Positions 1-20,994 are shown, counted from the first letter of the stretch. The stretch is DNA of 64,000 nucleotides from Yamagishiella unicocca (GCA_003116995.1 BDSL01000020.1:62001-126000); one strand, 5' to 3'. The notes: generated by a model from the letters alone, not told the origin. Program-made: numbers and translations.

Positions 1-487
1 TAACAATCGCTCGCCTGCGGCGTTCGTCCTCGCGGATTCCGTAATGGCTTTGTTATGTTCCGACGGCCTGTTATACGGAAGGTAAGCAATGGACACAGGT
101 CATGTACTATGATCGTTACGTGGATAGCTGCATATGCGCTAGAAACCGTCGCAATGCTTGGAATGCCTGTCTTCGGGCGCAACACGATAACGAGCCTAAA
201 CGCATTCGGAGGCTAGCAAAGGACAACAACACGACATGCACTCTACAGTACACTAAAGACGCTGAGGGACTGCAATAACTGCAATCCCCGTGTTTGCGAG
301 GTTCCGGAGCCCACGAGTCAACGTGTTCATGAAAAATTACGCATGTAACCGTGTGTTCGTATATGTCCACACGTTACAACTTGTGCTTAAGAGGTAAGTT
401 ATGGAAGTAGGAGACAGGGGAACAGGGGAAAATGAGCAACGCCCGACGCTTCGCGCCTTTTCGCGCTTCGCGTCTAGTCAGTAGCCT
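1..487. other. Left-edge stretch without a recognised gene
   Basis: I see no supported exon here. Open frames are short and carry no recognisable motif. The stretch lies downstream of the proposed minus-strand gene ending at 488, so part of it may be that gene's 3' untranslated region. Confidence 0.3.
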
Positions 488-2140
488 CTAGCTGTTAGCA
501 TCTAATTGCAGCCCCCCGGCCGTAGAAAGCGCGATGTTCACGCATGTAGTTATACTGACGTGTGCCCAATTGTAGGACTGGAGCCTTGCAGTCTCGGGAT
601 GTCTCGCTGCGACATACGAGCTAGTAAGGCCCACCAGGTAGTAGGGCTCCAAGGCCACCGCTGCACTGTCAGCAGCTTCATTGGCCATGGCCAATAAGCG
701 GCTCCATCGACCGGTCAGCCATGGCCGTGTTCCCTGTTCCCAAATTAAGGCTGGACGTCCCTAAGAAGTATGAGCTGGCAAACCAGTTTCGGACACGCTT
801 TTGAGGGTACATGCTGGAAAACTTAGTGCATAGGCAGGAGACCGGAGGTCGATACTAACGACCTGCCACGCCCAAGCCCGCGCACAGACACTTAAGGTGG
901 TTATCATGGTTACCGTGGCACACCACACTTACTCACAGCGGTGCAACGGCTCGCCGGCATAGAGGCAATGGGACATCAAATGCGGTGCTGCCCGCACCAG
1001 CGCACCCCGGTCGGTCTTGGTGACGGTAGCCGCATCGCCGTCGCCCACGAACATGGCGGCACCGTTGGACCTGATGGCCGATTGGATCGCGGACTGACGG
1101 AGAGGCACGCTAGTGAGCGATCACAAGCTTCAGTAGCGCACGTGCACATGCGTATACAATCATTCTCGGTACAGCTTGGCGTGCATATTTGGATTCAATT
1201 TGCTAGGCACTGCTTGACGGTTTCAACAACCATGCGCCGCAAGCCTATTCCCATCGTCTCGAAAGCCCTAACAGCTTCGCATTCTTAAACTCTAACCCTC
1301 CCCTAGATGTACCCACCCGCCTTGGAGGCAACGGCTCCCTTCCACAGGTTGCAACTCTTAGCGTGCATAGGTGGGACAGCTCCACGCTGTCCCCGGGGGT
1401 TTTCAGCAGCACGGCGGGCTGCCATCCCTGCAATCGTCCATCTAGGTTACCTAGGACTAACGTCAGGCTTGCTCTTCGCTCGCCGCGGCAGCGGTGTCCA
1501 TGCAGTCTGACCCCAGTGCGCAGCCGCTGATCTCCCAAGCTGCAGCCAGATTAAGGAAGATGCCGCTGGTTGCAGCCCAGCAGGAAGCGCCGCTAACGCA
1601 GCGTCCACGACCGCATGGCACCCGGAACGGATCGTGAAGGCGTGCGGCGCGCATGGGAGCGGGAGCCGAACAGCGACGTCCTGCTGGAACTGCTCTGCAG
1701 CCGCCTTGTTCGCTGGGCGGATACACACGCGATTTCATTAGGGTCCCGGCACAAAGCGCGTCCGGCTGTCCCTGAGGTCACGTCCTTTTGCAATGGCTCT
1801 ACCAGTCGCGCATGCCTCCAATTAGGGGCAGTCGCACACATTAAAGCAGATGACGAAGGCGTGTTTGGGGATGCAATCACAGGTGTTCATCAGCGCACGG
1901 TCCTACTCCTACATGCTGAAAAGCCAATCGTAACCTGAAGTCCGAAGGGGGAACAGGGGGCTGAAGACGTGTTGGCGTAACAACTGCAAATGAATATAAT
2001 CGCGTCTTCAGAGGCAGAGTATTACCCCAATCATGGAAAAGCGACCATGCTTCCTGTCTGCGCGCATCCGTATCGCCGTATTTGCGCTGGGCCACACGAA
2101 CGAAGGTAGCGATGGAACGGATGAAGAAAGGCAACGTCAT
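488..2140 (-). CDS. Unrecognised five-exon protein, about 268 aa
   Basis: Proposed exons on the minus strand are 2140-2026, 1712-1462, 1427-1317, 1093-937 and 660-488. Every boundary has GT/AG, and the phases run 1, 0, 0, 1 and end exactly on a stop, for 807 coding bases. The start is the ATG at 2140-2138. The deduced protein begins MTLPFFIRSIATF, a basic/hydrophobic N-terminus that could be an organelle presequence. It continues with a helical Ala/Gln-rich part, a GDGDAATVTKTDRGALVR stretch and a C-terminal YYLVGLTSSYVAARHPETA segment. I recognise no family. Exons 3 and 4 are too short to stand out as ORFs, so the model rests on phase agreement and codon-like composition. It is head-to-head with the synthetase gene, 171 bp apart. 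Intron 4 carries a diverged copy of the intron repeat described elsewhere (about 795-835). Individual splice choices, especially the 5' site after exon 2 (GTTAGT), are uncertain. Confidence 0.42.
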
Positions 2141-2311
2141 TTATTGTCCGGCGTATAGCTTTTCAAGACAGGGCTCTCTGCGTGCTCCCAGCCAGAGAAC
2201 GAACACAAAGGCGAGCGACTAATATTAGCCCGTTGAACGCCTGGACTTGGCGGCCAGGTATACTTCCACACTACGAACGTTTGTGCCTCGTATATTCGGC
2301 CATTTCCAGTT
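2141..2311. promoter_or_regulatory. Putative shared upstream region of two divergent genes
   Basis: These 171 bases separate the proposed ATG of the minus-strand five-exon gene from the ATG of the tryptophanyl-tRNA synthetase gene. If both models are right, they must hold both 5' leaders and a bidirectional promoter. I see no clear TATA box. The inference comes only from gene arrangement. Confidence 0.3.
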
Positions 2312-10838
<8,527 letters not shown>

Positions 10839-11457
10839 ACGCGCAGGAGTGCGCGTAACGTTTGCTGGGATTTTTCGAAGCGGCTTGGAAGTCGTTTTTT
10901 AGTGTACGGAAACGCCTATGTTTATGGCCAGAGCGTTGTGTGTGCAAGCCAGGGGTAATTGGCCGTTGTGGGTTCAGATGGCATCAGATGAAAGCTGAAG
11001 TTCGTCTTGTCAAGTAAGATCGACTCGGTTCGCCGCAAAGGATTAACGGAATTCCATATTCTGGTCGATGAACGAACGGGTTTTGGCGGTGGCGGCAATG
11101 CAGTCGCGGACGAGAAACTTGTTTTGTTCAAGATAAATTTATCCCTGATACAGGGAAAGTGATTCAATAACTGAGTGGAGTCTGTACGAGAGGTGGTGTG
11201 AGAAGGCCCTCAGGCCGTCTGGGACGGATGAACGACTTCCATGCAGCAATTTGCTATCTTAACATGGATCCGCCAATTGTAAGATGAGTTTTGCTGTGGC
11301 TAGTCGCATCGGAAGTATTTGGCCTCACGGCCTGGGTGCCGTATGCTAACCGTCCCCTATATAACACATCCAGGCCTGCCTATTGCGTATAGTGTCAATC
11401 TCTTCCAAGTTTTGTATTCCATTTTTGTCTTCTTCAGCACATTCCCTGCTCTCAACC
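10839..11457. other. Intergenic region between the synthetase and the first paralogue
   Basis: No supported exon. It should contain the synthetase 3' untranslated region and the promoter and leader of the first paralogue. I see no TGTAA close to the synthetase stop. Confidence 0.4.
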
Positions 11458-12668
11458 ATGTCGACCGTTCTCGCTCACTCCTCGACGGGAGCTGGTGCCA
11501 GGACCGGTGCCACACCGCGCCTTTGTGCGTCCGCTCCTATAAGGCACTACCGACGCAGCACTACCAACAAGGCTCCGCGTAAGCGCACATTCCTCATGGC
11601 CATGACCAAGTATAACCAGGCACTTGTAGCGCCTGCTGGAGTCGCGAGTGCCTTCGCCAACAACGTGGCGATGCTCTCGTGTGGCCTCTGCACCGAACAG
11701 TACACAGACATGTACAACGGCGATGCGGGTGAGCTTAGTGAACAGCCGTTTTGTTACTGACTGCAACGGTGCACATGGGTGAAGTGCCATCATCGGCCCA
11801 AGTGTCAACAGGGATATTTAAAGTTAAACGCTGCAACTTGAATCGCTTGAAGGATCTCCGCGCTAGGAAACTAAATTGTGCGCACGCGACGAAGCTAACT
11901 TGAAACTGCATGCGCATCCTTGCCCGCAGGCAACAATGGCCACGGCAACAACAACGCTGGCGGTAACAACAATAACGGCGGTGGCAACAACAGCAACGAT
12001 GGCCATGGAGGCTTTGACGACTTCGCGTCGCGGTTCCCCCGCTTCGTGAGCAACGCCATTCTCGGTGCCCTCGCCATCATTACGGCTGTTGCTGTCTTCC
12101 CGGCACAGAGCCGAGCCACGGCGAGCTCCATGCACAGCTCCCCGTTTGGCATCCCCTTCAAGGACTCGCTGCTCAGCTCTTCCCCGTCCACGGGTCTGCC
12201 GAACATGCTGGCCAGCAGCCGCGACGACTCCACGTGCTCCTCGCCCACCCGCCCTCGCTCCAAGGTCATGCACGTCTCCTGCAAGGGCAGCACCATGGTG
12301 GTGCCGCTGACCCAGAACGGTGATGACAATGTGAGCAGCCTGTAGTGACTAGTTTCCTGCACCGTACAGAGTGATTGCGGTACCACAGCACTGGGCCTCG
12401 CCACTACCCCCTCGCACGCGCACAGCTAGGCCCTATTAGAACCTTGTAGCCCCTTCCCCCATCCATCAGCCTCCGTACCACCCCGCCGAAAGCTGACTTC
12501 TGTCCTGATCCCCGCCCCCCTCTTCGACTGCAGGCCTCCTTCCATGTTGCTGGCGGGAGCCCCTGGCAGCGCAAGAAAATTATGGACGCGCCCATTGAGC
12601 TGTCCGGAAACGAGGTCGCGATTGTGGACCGCCGCCAGTATCGAGTGCGCGAGAGCGTCCTGGTATGA
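11458..12668 (+). CDS. Paralogue 1 of an unrecognised Asn/Gly-linker membrane-protein family
   Basis: Exons 11458-11728, 11930-12330 and 12534-12668 join in phases 1 and 0 to give 268 aa. The N-terminal 90 residues are rich in Ser/Thr/Arg, contain RRSTTNKAPRKRTF and could be a chloroplast-type presequence. An Asn/Gly-rich linker (about residues 91-115) follows. Next come one hydrophobic segment ending FPAQSRA (about 135-157), a Ser-rich stretch, the near-invariant block STCSSPTRPRSKVMHVSCKG with TMVVPL, and a basic/acidic tail with PWQRKK, APIELSG and YRVRESVLV. The start is supported by the same position and exon length (271 bases) in paralogue 3. I recognise no family. The hydrophobic segment with a small-x-small end could be a membrane anchor or an internal thylakoid-type transfer signal; this is inference. 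Confidence 0.78.
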
Positions 12669-14715
12669 GCGAGGAGCCTGGCGTGGACCGTGGAGGGAGC
12701 TGGGCCGGCGTGGCGTCGGTCCTGTCGCGCCATCCTGCCGTGAGAACTCTTTCTCTGCAGTGCCTTCTGCACGTATCAGCTTTGCGGGCGAAAGAGGCTG
12801 CTTCTTGGCTTATGTGCCGAAGCGTGCGTCACCTTTCTGAAATGAGAGTATTTTGGCTGCTGATCAGTTAGGGATTTGTGTTGTCATCTCCTGATCAGGC
12901 AGTTTTTTGGATGCGGGTAAGGCAATCGCTCGCAGATCGTGGAGCTCCGAGCGTCGTGAACGGTTGCCGCCGTGTAAGGCGTGTACCACGTGCTCCCTAC
13001 TAAGGGCCACGGTGACGTGTACTTGATATGTATTTGGGCCCTTAACCCCGGCGCCTTTAGTGGTCGAACTGTGGGGGAAATCGACCATGCCGAGAGGGGA
13101 CTCTTATCACCCATGCTGTTTGGCCACGATGGCGTCCTCCCATGCACCTCGTGCCTGCCCGGCAATATCCCAGGCAAACGGCCATAAGGGCTCGTCTATC
13201 CAATGCTGATAACTGCTGGCGGTGTGAGTTTCAGGCTCTAAAATGAATGTATATATTGCAGGATCTTTTGAAGGTAACAGAAATTGCCAGTACCGTGTTG
13301 TAGGCAGGATGCCGGGATAGATCCCACAATCCCGGAATGTGCATGCATAGGTACTTCGCTAGCGCCAAATAGGGCAAGGGCCGGTCATGGCCGCAATCAG
13401 CTAATTGACAATCGATGTGCGTATGTGTGCCGACGCCTTCGGTGTTGATGACGGGGGTGTATCGCCTTAGCACGTTGCATCAGACCGCACATAGCTACGC
13501 GCTGCTGCTGCAAGAACCATAGAACGGAATAATGTTCCCCTTGAAGTGTAGCATCGGTAGTGGTGTCATATGATACTGCAATCCTGCCTGCAGGCGTCCC
13601 TCGGGTGGAAGCAAGTAAGCTGTAAGCTGAGCCGTACGAATCACGGCATCCGACCATGTAATGAGCCTATACCACAAAGCGCAATGTGTACAGGGACCGC
13701 AATAGGTATGTGGTGCAGAGAGTCGCACGGGTGGGGACTCCCGGCTGGAAAGGGCAGTGTACTGGGGAAGCTGCCGAGTCCAGTGCAATACCAGTGCAGC
13801 CGCGCCGGCGTTGGCTAGGGGGTCTAAAAGGAACGGCGCATGCATGCATATGCCTGCACGCGCCTTTTGTTTTGGACGCTCTACCCGGCCGCACGTGGAG
13901 TCAGGGAGGAGGTGCCCTGATGAATCCACCGACCCCTCCCCATGTGAGAGCCGCTCTCAAGCTACCATTATAGCCCGCTGTGCGGCAAGTTGCCTTGTCA
14001 GCACCTCGTCACGCTGATGGCGCTGGCTGACCTGTCGAGTCTTGAGCGCCGGCCCCACCCTGCCCCGTCACTGCAGCCAAGCGAACCGTGGCCTTCGGAA
14101 CACCCACGCCAACACATGTGGGAGCGACAGAGCAAGGCCCATTCCGCAGCCTGCGGCGTCCGTCTGCGTACGCGGCACACAGGAACGCGCCGGGACAGCC
14201 CAACCCCGCACGCAGCCTAGCCCTGAACCATGGACCCGAGGCGGATGGACACGGTGGCGGGCATTTACATCCAATGGGAAGAATTATGCGCGGAGCCTAC
14301 GAAGAAAGAAGGCTGTTGCACTGCAACTTGGAGCACCAAGCATTACAGAAAGTCCCTTTTCTATGGGGCGCATCAGAAGGGCGCGCGCATGTCCCCTGGA
14401 ATAGCTATCTTGGGTTCCGCTGTGGGCAACACGCCAAAACGCATGCTGGGATGCGACAAGCCGCGGTTCCGGCGGACGACGCGGTGCGAAAGCGTTCGCA
14501 CGTAGTAGCGACATATTGGAGTAAAAATAATGTGTAGCACAGGGCGTCTCAGCTGGCGACTGGTTACCATTCGGCGGATGGACGGCACTGTAGGGTTTGC
14601 TGAAAATCCTCCCATACATCACAGTATGCAGCATAAAAAGGGTTATGTTCGTATGTATACTTCACAACGTATCACAAACGTTCAGCGCCAACATATTGCT
14701 AATCGACTGTCGACA
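12669..14715. other. Gene-free spacer between paralogues 1 and 2
   Basis: About 2 kb with short overlapping frames on both strands and no motif, phase-consistent exon chain or obvious repeat. I see nothing supportable here. Confidence 0.35.
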
Positions 14716-16281
14716 ATGTCAACGATGCGGAACGGTCGGTGTTGTTCCGGTGCAGGGCGCATCAGCTGCAAACCGGTCGCCTCACCACAGTATAGCTGCC
14801 TGAGTAGCTGTGGTGTTCCGCTTAAGCGGAATTTCCTGACGAACACTACCGGTCGCAACCTTGGCGCGGGCGCAACTGCGACCCCGCGTTCGTCATACGA
14901 CATCCAGTCTAAGCCAGGTGTAGCTTGCTTTGCAGCGACGGTGGCGTTCTGGGGTTTCACCGATGGAGGAGGTGAGTTTGAACAAGGGAAAGCGATGCCG
15001 AGGTTTCGAGGCACCGCATGCAAACTCCCGATGACAACCCTGACCTCGTGTTTTACCTTTATCAGCGGCTCGACTAGACTACATATACGCCAGTCAAGTT
15101 GCACACGGAAGCGTGACCGGTTACTTGCACGCGTTCATCCCACAGGCAGCGGCATCGGCGGCAGCAACAGAGGAGGCGGTAACAACAACAATAACAACAG
15201 CGGCGGTGGGAGCGATGGCTTTGGTGCTGGTGCACCCTGGCAGTTCCCCCGGTTCCTTGGCAACGCCCTCCTCGGCGCCCTCGCTCTGGTCACGGCCGCT
15301 GTCGCGTTCCCGGCCGAAAGCCAGGCCACTCCAGGTTCCATGTCCAGCTCCCCGGCGAGCAGCATCCTCGGCGGCAGCTCCTTCAAGGATTCACTTCTGA
15401 GCTCCTCCGCACCCACGCGCGGCGGTGGTCTCGAACATCATTTGGAGCGCGCGAGCCTGGGCTTCAGCCGCGACTCCTCCACGTGCTCCTCGCCCACCCG
15501 CCCTCGCTCCAAGGTCATGCACGTCTCCTGCAAGGGCAGCACCATGGTGGTGCCGCTGACTTCGAGCAGTGCTGCGAAGGAGGTAAGGATCGCCGGTGGG
15601 CGAGGGTGGGTAGGAGAACATTCTCAACATGGAGTAACGAACGCAACCCCGGGTCTAAGGCCTTGCTGGGTGCACACTACGGTGTGGAGTGCTTGCCGTT
15701 TGGGTTGGACCGTTCGTCCGTGATGGGACGCCTTGCCAGCTCGCCTTTCCGGGGCACCTCTGGTATACACGCCGGTAGGGTCCCTCCAGCCCGTTCGCTG
15801 GCTGGCCCTCGGCAGTGCGGGCACTATGTCATCATGGCGGTCGCGAGGGCCTACATAGGCAACACTGAGTCGTGGCAGCAAGGTGCTGCCTTCACCTAGC
15901 CTACGCGCCCTTGTTGCCAACGGGTTTCGTTCTGCAGTCCGCATCCGTGCGGCGTATCCCTTGGCCTCGCCCAACTGCTCCACGCTTCACGACCGCGCTG
16001 CTATGCCCTGGGGCTCCGCCGACCGCGTCCATCGCATCCCCCTTCCAACTATCCAACTATCCTGTCCCGTCGCGTAAAACCGTTTTTACAACCCCCCTTC
16101 CTCATCTCGCGGCTGCTCGTTCCCCCGTTCCCTGCCCTCGCAGGGCGGCATCTCCATCCCCGGCGTTTCGCTGTGGCAGCGCAGGAAGATCGTGGAGGCG
16201 CCCATCGAGCTGTCGGAGCGCGAGGCTCGCATGCTGGCCAGCCGCCAGAACCGAGTGCGTGACAGCCTGCTGGTCCAGTGA
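14716..16281 (+). CDS. Paralogue 2 of the Asn/Gly-linker family, diverged N-terminus
   Basis: Exons 14716-14971, 15146-15582 and 16144-16281 join in the same phases (1 and 0) as its two relatives, giving 276 aa. Exon 2 has the Asn/Gly linker, the hydrophobic segment ending FPAESQA and the block STCSSPTRPRSKVMHVSCKG. More than 80 bases over that block are identical to paralogue 1. Exon 3 encodes LWQRRKIVEAPIELSEREAR and ends VRDSLLVQ. Exon 1 keeps only scattered identity (MST start, KRNFLTNTT) and is five codons shorter. Its product has several extra Cys, and the basic RRSTTNKAPRKR motif is lost. The frame is open upstream to 14530, but the ATG at 14716 matches the family start. It may be a functional relative with altered targeting or a decaying copy with an intact frame. 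The last intron carries a GTCGCGTAAAACCGTTTTTA repeat near its 3' splice site. Confidence 0.68.
16060..16105 (+). repeat. GTAAACGG-type repeat in the last intron of paralogue 2
   Basis: CCTGTCCCGTCGCGTAAAAC then CGTTTTTACAACCCCCC lies about 40-80 bases upstream of the 3' splice site at 16143. The same block occupies the same relative position in synthetase introns 2 and 4. Its core is close to a perfect palindrome. Confidence 0.75.
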
Positions 16282-18386
16282 TGATGAAATCGCCAGGAGG
16301 GCCGCACCGCCTCGCCCTCCTGTCTCCTGTCGACTGGACAACAACAAACCCCGTTGCTCCAAGCCGGACGAGCCGGCGATGCAACAGTCTAACACCCCAC
16401 GGCATCTGTTTGGGGCGGAACAGCGCGACAGCCTGCAGGCGCAGTGAGGGATGGAAGCGACGGTGTCGTACAACGGCGCCGCCGCGCGCGACGGCCATCG
16501 GGGGTTTTGCAGCGAGTAGCTACCCTGATAGGACTTGTCTATATGCCTAGATGGTGGTTTTAGGAGTAGTGGCGTTGGCCACACGCTGGCGTTGTTGCCC
16601 GTGCACAACATGAAAGTACTGACTACGTGTTGCTTCGTGTGCGGTGCCGTACTGCCGTGCCAGGGCTCGCGGGGGGTCGACAGCTCTCTGTTGGTCGACG
16701 AGCTTCAGGCGCATGTTTGGACAGCGGCAAACAGATCCAAGTACGGTCACCACGAATAAACTGATTTTTTTGGTCATTTTCGAAGGAGCACATGTATTAT
16801 ATAGGGTTTTCAGCCGCGGCTCGTTGCATCGAGCTGAGACGGATGCCGGTGTCGCTTGTGCTGTGAACCATGCTGGGCGTAAAACGTGAGAGCGCGTGTT
16901 CGACGTACGTCTCGCGCGCGTTCGACGAAGGTGGGTCATGCATCGTCACAGGTGTGGCACCCGGCGACTAGCCAAAGTAAATATCGTTTCTTCACGTCGG
17001 GGGGGGGGGCAGCTTGTACCATACGGTTTGGGGCTGGTGTCGCACGTCTCCGCGCCGTAGGTGCGCCGGTTTGCTAGGGGTTTCCATTCATTACTTCGTA
17101 CTTGTACGTGCCTCCACGCGTGCTCCTGGCTTCGTGGCTTGAGGAGTTGTATTTCACATGTTTAGTTTGGTTTGAATGACTTGCAAAATCCTCGACCGGT
17201 ACAAGGCTGCTGGAGGCTGAGCATACACACAGTTTGAGGACGGACGGGCGGTTGGAGTCTTGCGGTCGCGGCATGCATGCCGGCGCCATCACCTGCGCAA
17301 ATATACCTGCGTGGTAAACTGGGTCCATGGGCGAACATCGCTAGCGCCCCCGGTGACCTGTTGTAAGGCAGTTACAGCGTGTTTCGCAGCGTATCACCTT
17401 CCATGACAGCGTCTAATAGCTCCATCCGAATCAATACGGCACAACAGACAACGCGAGCACCGTTCCTAGGGGACTTTCCAGAGTTTCACCACTTCGTGTG
17501 AGGATACCCCACGCATCGAATCTCGCCTCACCACGTCCCATTCCGCCCACCCGTTGCTCCGTCTTACGCGTTGCACATTATGGCACATCATCGCACATTT
17601 GTACCGGTAATGCCTTGCGTACACGTTCATACATAGCGGTAAGCAAGCACACGTGGCGCCCCATGTGGTCTGCAGGAGCGTCCTCACCACGAGACCCGCA
17701 CGATGAGTCGTCACGCGCACGGAGCTACTGGAAACTGGATGGACTTACGGTGCCACCAGAGGCGCCAACAGCGCCAACGCTAACGATGCCACTACACAGC
17801 ACTACATTACTCCCTCCAGCTGTCGTTCGCTCAGATGCCAGGCAGTCCACCGCTTGATGCATATGCATACCGCAAATGCGCCGTACCTACCTATGTCTGA
17901 ATACCAAAGACAAACGACAGATATCAATCCACACGCGACGCAATCATTCAATATATTCCTACTACTGGTGGTACCAGCCACCAAGCCACATCCGGCGCAC
18001 TACCGGAGTCTTCAGTGGGCTCACCCGCCCTGCACAGCACGCTGTGTGTCCTGACGCGGCACTCCCAACCCGTGCCACACCATAAGCTCGTCCAGTGTTT
18101 GGCGAGGCGCCCGATTCCTCCCGTCCTGGGATTGGGTTCCACTGCAACAGTCACTGTAGAAAAAAGAGTAAAGTTTTAGTCCCTTCCATTCGTCGCGACC
18201 TTTCATTCTCGAACCAGCACGCCACGCTGGTCACACTGGCGCTTGTGGTTGGTACTAGATTCCTCGCTGCACAGCTCTACACAGCCCTGTATTCAGTAAC
18301 GCAATCCCGTGGGTCCACGGCTGGGCGGGATACGCCACGAGCACTAAATCTCAACACACAGTAACCATGCAGCCGTAACAAGTCAA
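16282..18386. other. Gene-free region
   Basis: No phase-consistent exons. Frames of up to 130 codons occur but overlap and lack motifs. Coordinates 16282-16450 probably include the 3' untranslated region of paralogue 2. Confidence 0.35.
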
Positions 18387-19304
18387 CTACTCCTTGCTGG
18401 TCGGCCATCCTTCTTCCACGTCTTCACATACAATCTTGCGGGCCGTGTCTATTACGGGCCGCACAAGGCCGGGCCCGTACACGGCTTCCTGCGAAGCCCT
18501 GAAGTCCTGCACCACTGTTGCGCTGCGAACGGTGAGCAGCATGCGCAGGGCCCTCACGCACGTGCACACGGGATGTACACGTCAGCAGCGGCGCCACCTC
18601 GGCCGCAATCCCGGACCCCTCGCCCGGCGCGCGCGCGCGTACAGTCACTGCTCCGCAGCCCCCACCCCCACCCCCACCCTGCGCCGCTTCGCCACGCTGC
18701 GGTCCGCTTGCACCCTGTTGAAGCAGCTCAGGCAGAGCTTCGCGCTCTGGCTTCCAGCAAACACTTCCTCCCGGCCGCACTCCTGGCAGGGCCTGCCCTT
18801 GCCGCTGGCCAGCCCACACTCCAGGCTGCAAAAGTGGCCGTACTTGGGCTTGCCGCCCCAGACGTGGTTGAAACAGCCTGGCTTGGCGCACGGCCGGCCC
18901 TCCTGTCCGAGCTGCTTGCTCCAGCCCGACTTGTAGGACGCGTAGCATGGCAGGCACCTGGCGCCGCCCTGCTCGCCGGGCACCGACACACGGGTGCAGC
19001 CCGGTTGGCTGCAAGCGCGTGGCGGCTTGCCTGCGTCAGCGCAGGAGCGCAGGTAGCAAGCTTCGCTGCAGAACAGTGCCTTGGCCTTTGCGATCGGCTG
19101 GTCACACCCTGACGTCCGGCAGGTCCGGCCAGCGGCAACAGGCTGCATCCGATCAGGTGCGCCCGCTGGCCCCAGCGAGTGACGCAAGCGCTGACCAGAC
19201 TGCTGCAGTACCACAACGTCGGGTTGGGGGGACGGGGCGTTGGCGTCGGCAATCTCATGGCAACGGTGCGCAGATGTATAAACAGCAAGAGCGGCCATAA
19301 ACAA
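18387..19304 (-). CDS. Cysteine-rich protein with four zinc-binding-like repeats
   Basis: The main exon, read down to about 18649, contains four consecutive Cys units. These are CRTSGCDQPI with FCSEACYLRSC, ACSQPGC with CLPCYASYKSGWSKQ, PCAKPGCFNHVW with HFCSLECGLASG, and PCQECGREEVF with LCLSCFNRV. Each has the CX(2-4)C...CX(2-3)C spacing of a small zinc-binding fold. A basic run SVAKRRR follows. A second exon (18522-18387) fits in phase 2 and would end the protein with DTARKIVCEDVEEGWPTSKE. If that splice is wrong, the frame simply stops at 18645 after GVGAAEQ. The frame is open to 19304, but MQPVAAGRTC (ATG near 19153) is an attractive start. I recognise no named family. It could be nucleic-acid binding given the basic tail, or a domesticated transposon protein. 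Confidence 0.5.
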
Positions 19305-20994
19305 GAGTTATGTATATTATTAGTTAAACGTATGCCACATTGCTGCGAATTGCACCTTGTTTCCATTGCCATTATTGTTCAGCTCCTCGGTTCTCGCGCC
19401 TCTGTCAATGACTTCCCGCTCGCCACCTCCGTGCGGTTTCATTTTGGATCTGCTTACATTGGATCTACAAGCTGGGGACACCTAGAGGTTGGTGAAGCGA
19501 CAGAGGGGTCCCGACTCACGACGAGCGGGAGCGAGGCAGGAAATTGAATGTTTCAAAAGTCTACAAATACATGTTTGAATCTATACCACTGCTGCGCGCT
19601 ACCAACAGTAATTGCCAAGAGCAACTCTAGAATCCAATTAATAAGACTTGGTGTACGGCGAACAACTGGGCGCGGCTCGGTCCATCGGGCAGGCATGCCA
19701 AGATTGACACAACGAACTGGCTCTGTGACGCAGTTGTCTGTCCATTACATTCAAGCTGTATCACAGCGTTAATGCGTGTTTGCAAATCACCGTCTGTGTG
19801 TGTCACGTGGTCGGCTGCGTTAAACCTCATCCTCGCCAATCCTCGCGTAACGAGCCCATATATCCAAAGGCTCTTTAATGCGTTATCACACGGCTGTCGA
19901 GATGTCTTTCTGGGGCACATGGATACATCTCAAGAGTGGAGTATTCTGCTTGGTGATGGCCCTCCTGCCAGCGGGTGCGGCGTTTCGATTCGAATTCCAT
20001 TCACCCGCAATGAGGCCACAAACCACAACCACACTCACAACCGCCCGCGTCACACGTATCGCAACCTCCCGGTTAGTTGTGCTCGGTCCACAACGGAACG
20101 ACCATGGGCAGCCACACAAGCGCACTGCGCAAATTCATTTTCTGGTGCGGGTGAAGCACTCAGCACGGCCGATGCGGAGACCGTAGCGCGCTACTCATGC
20201 CAACAATCCAGCTTCAGGCTGCCTAGATAAATAGACACGCATGAACACGTATCATATGCACTTGCGCACGGTCCAGTTTGGAGCCTTGGTCAAACCTGCC
20301 CAGGTGCAGACGACAATGCCCACGCACGTCGAGAGCTTCCTGTGTATTAGGACAGGTCAGGACGAGGTGTTCCAACCCTGAGCGCGGCGGTCAATCCGTT
20401 GGTTCCGCCAGCTGGTTAATGCCGAAACCTTCACAGAGCAACGTCAGCAAATTCTAATGGACGGGCATGGTATAATGCTGCACCGGCAATCCATTAATTT
20501 GCTTTGCTGAACAAGACGGTGGGCCAGCAACATACGCGCCTTCCGATTTGCCTATCAGTCCGCGTCTAGTGCTATGCGCTGTTTAGAGCTAAATGGTTAA
20601 GTAGGGTTGCCATAGCTGCATGCTGCGTAACAGACAGCGAGGCGGTGACAGGAAATTGCGTCCGACGTCCTGGCGGGCGTTGCTGGGGACCGGTCGTGCA
20701 GGGCCGTGCGCATACGGTTCGGACTGCGTGCGTTCGGACGCTGCTTGTTTGATAACTGCAACAGAGTAGAGGTTCGAGGGTGCAAGTAGAGGTCCAACCA
20801 GAGGTTGATTTGCCCGAATTTGCCAGGACAGGCAGCGCTCGAAAGTGACAAAGACACGCTATCTTCAGTGGGTCACCGTGGAATTTGACATTTATGAGAG
20901 GCATGAATCTAGAAAGCAGGAAAGTTTACGTGGCCCACCACAAGGAGGAGCATCCAGAACCCGCGGTCGCGTCACGGCGTTTCGCTCGACGTGA
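19305..20994. other. Gene-free region
   Basis: No supported exon. A moderately GC stretch at about 20240-20570 resembles eroded retroelement sequence in composition, but I cannot place it in a family. Confidence 0.3.
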
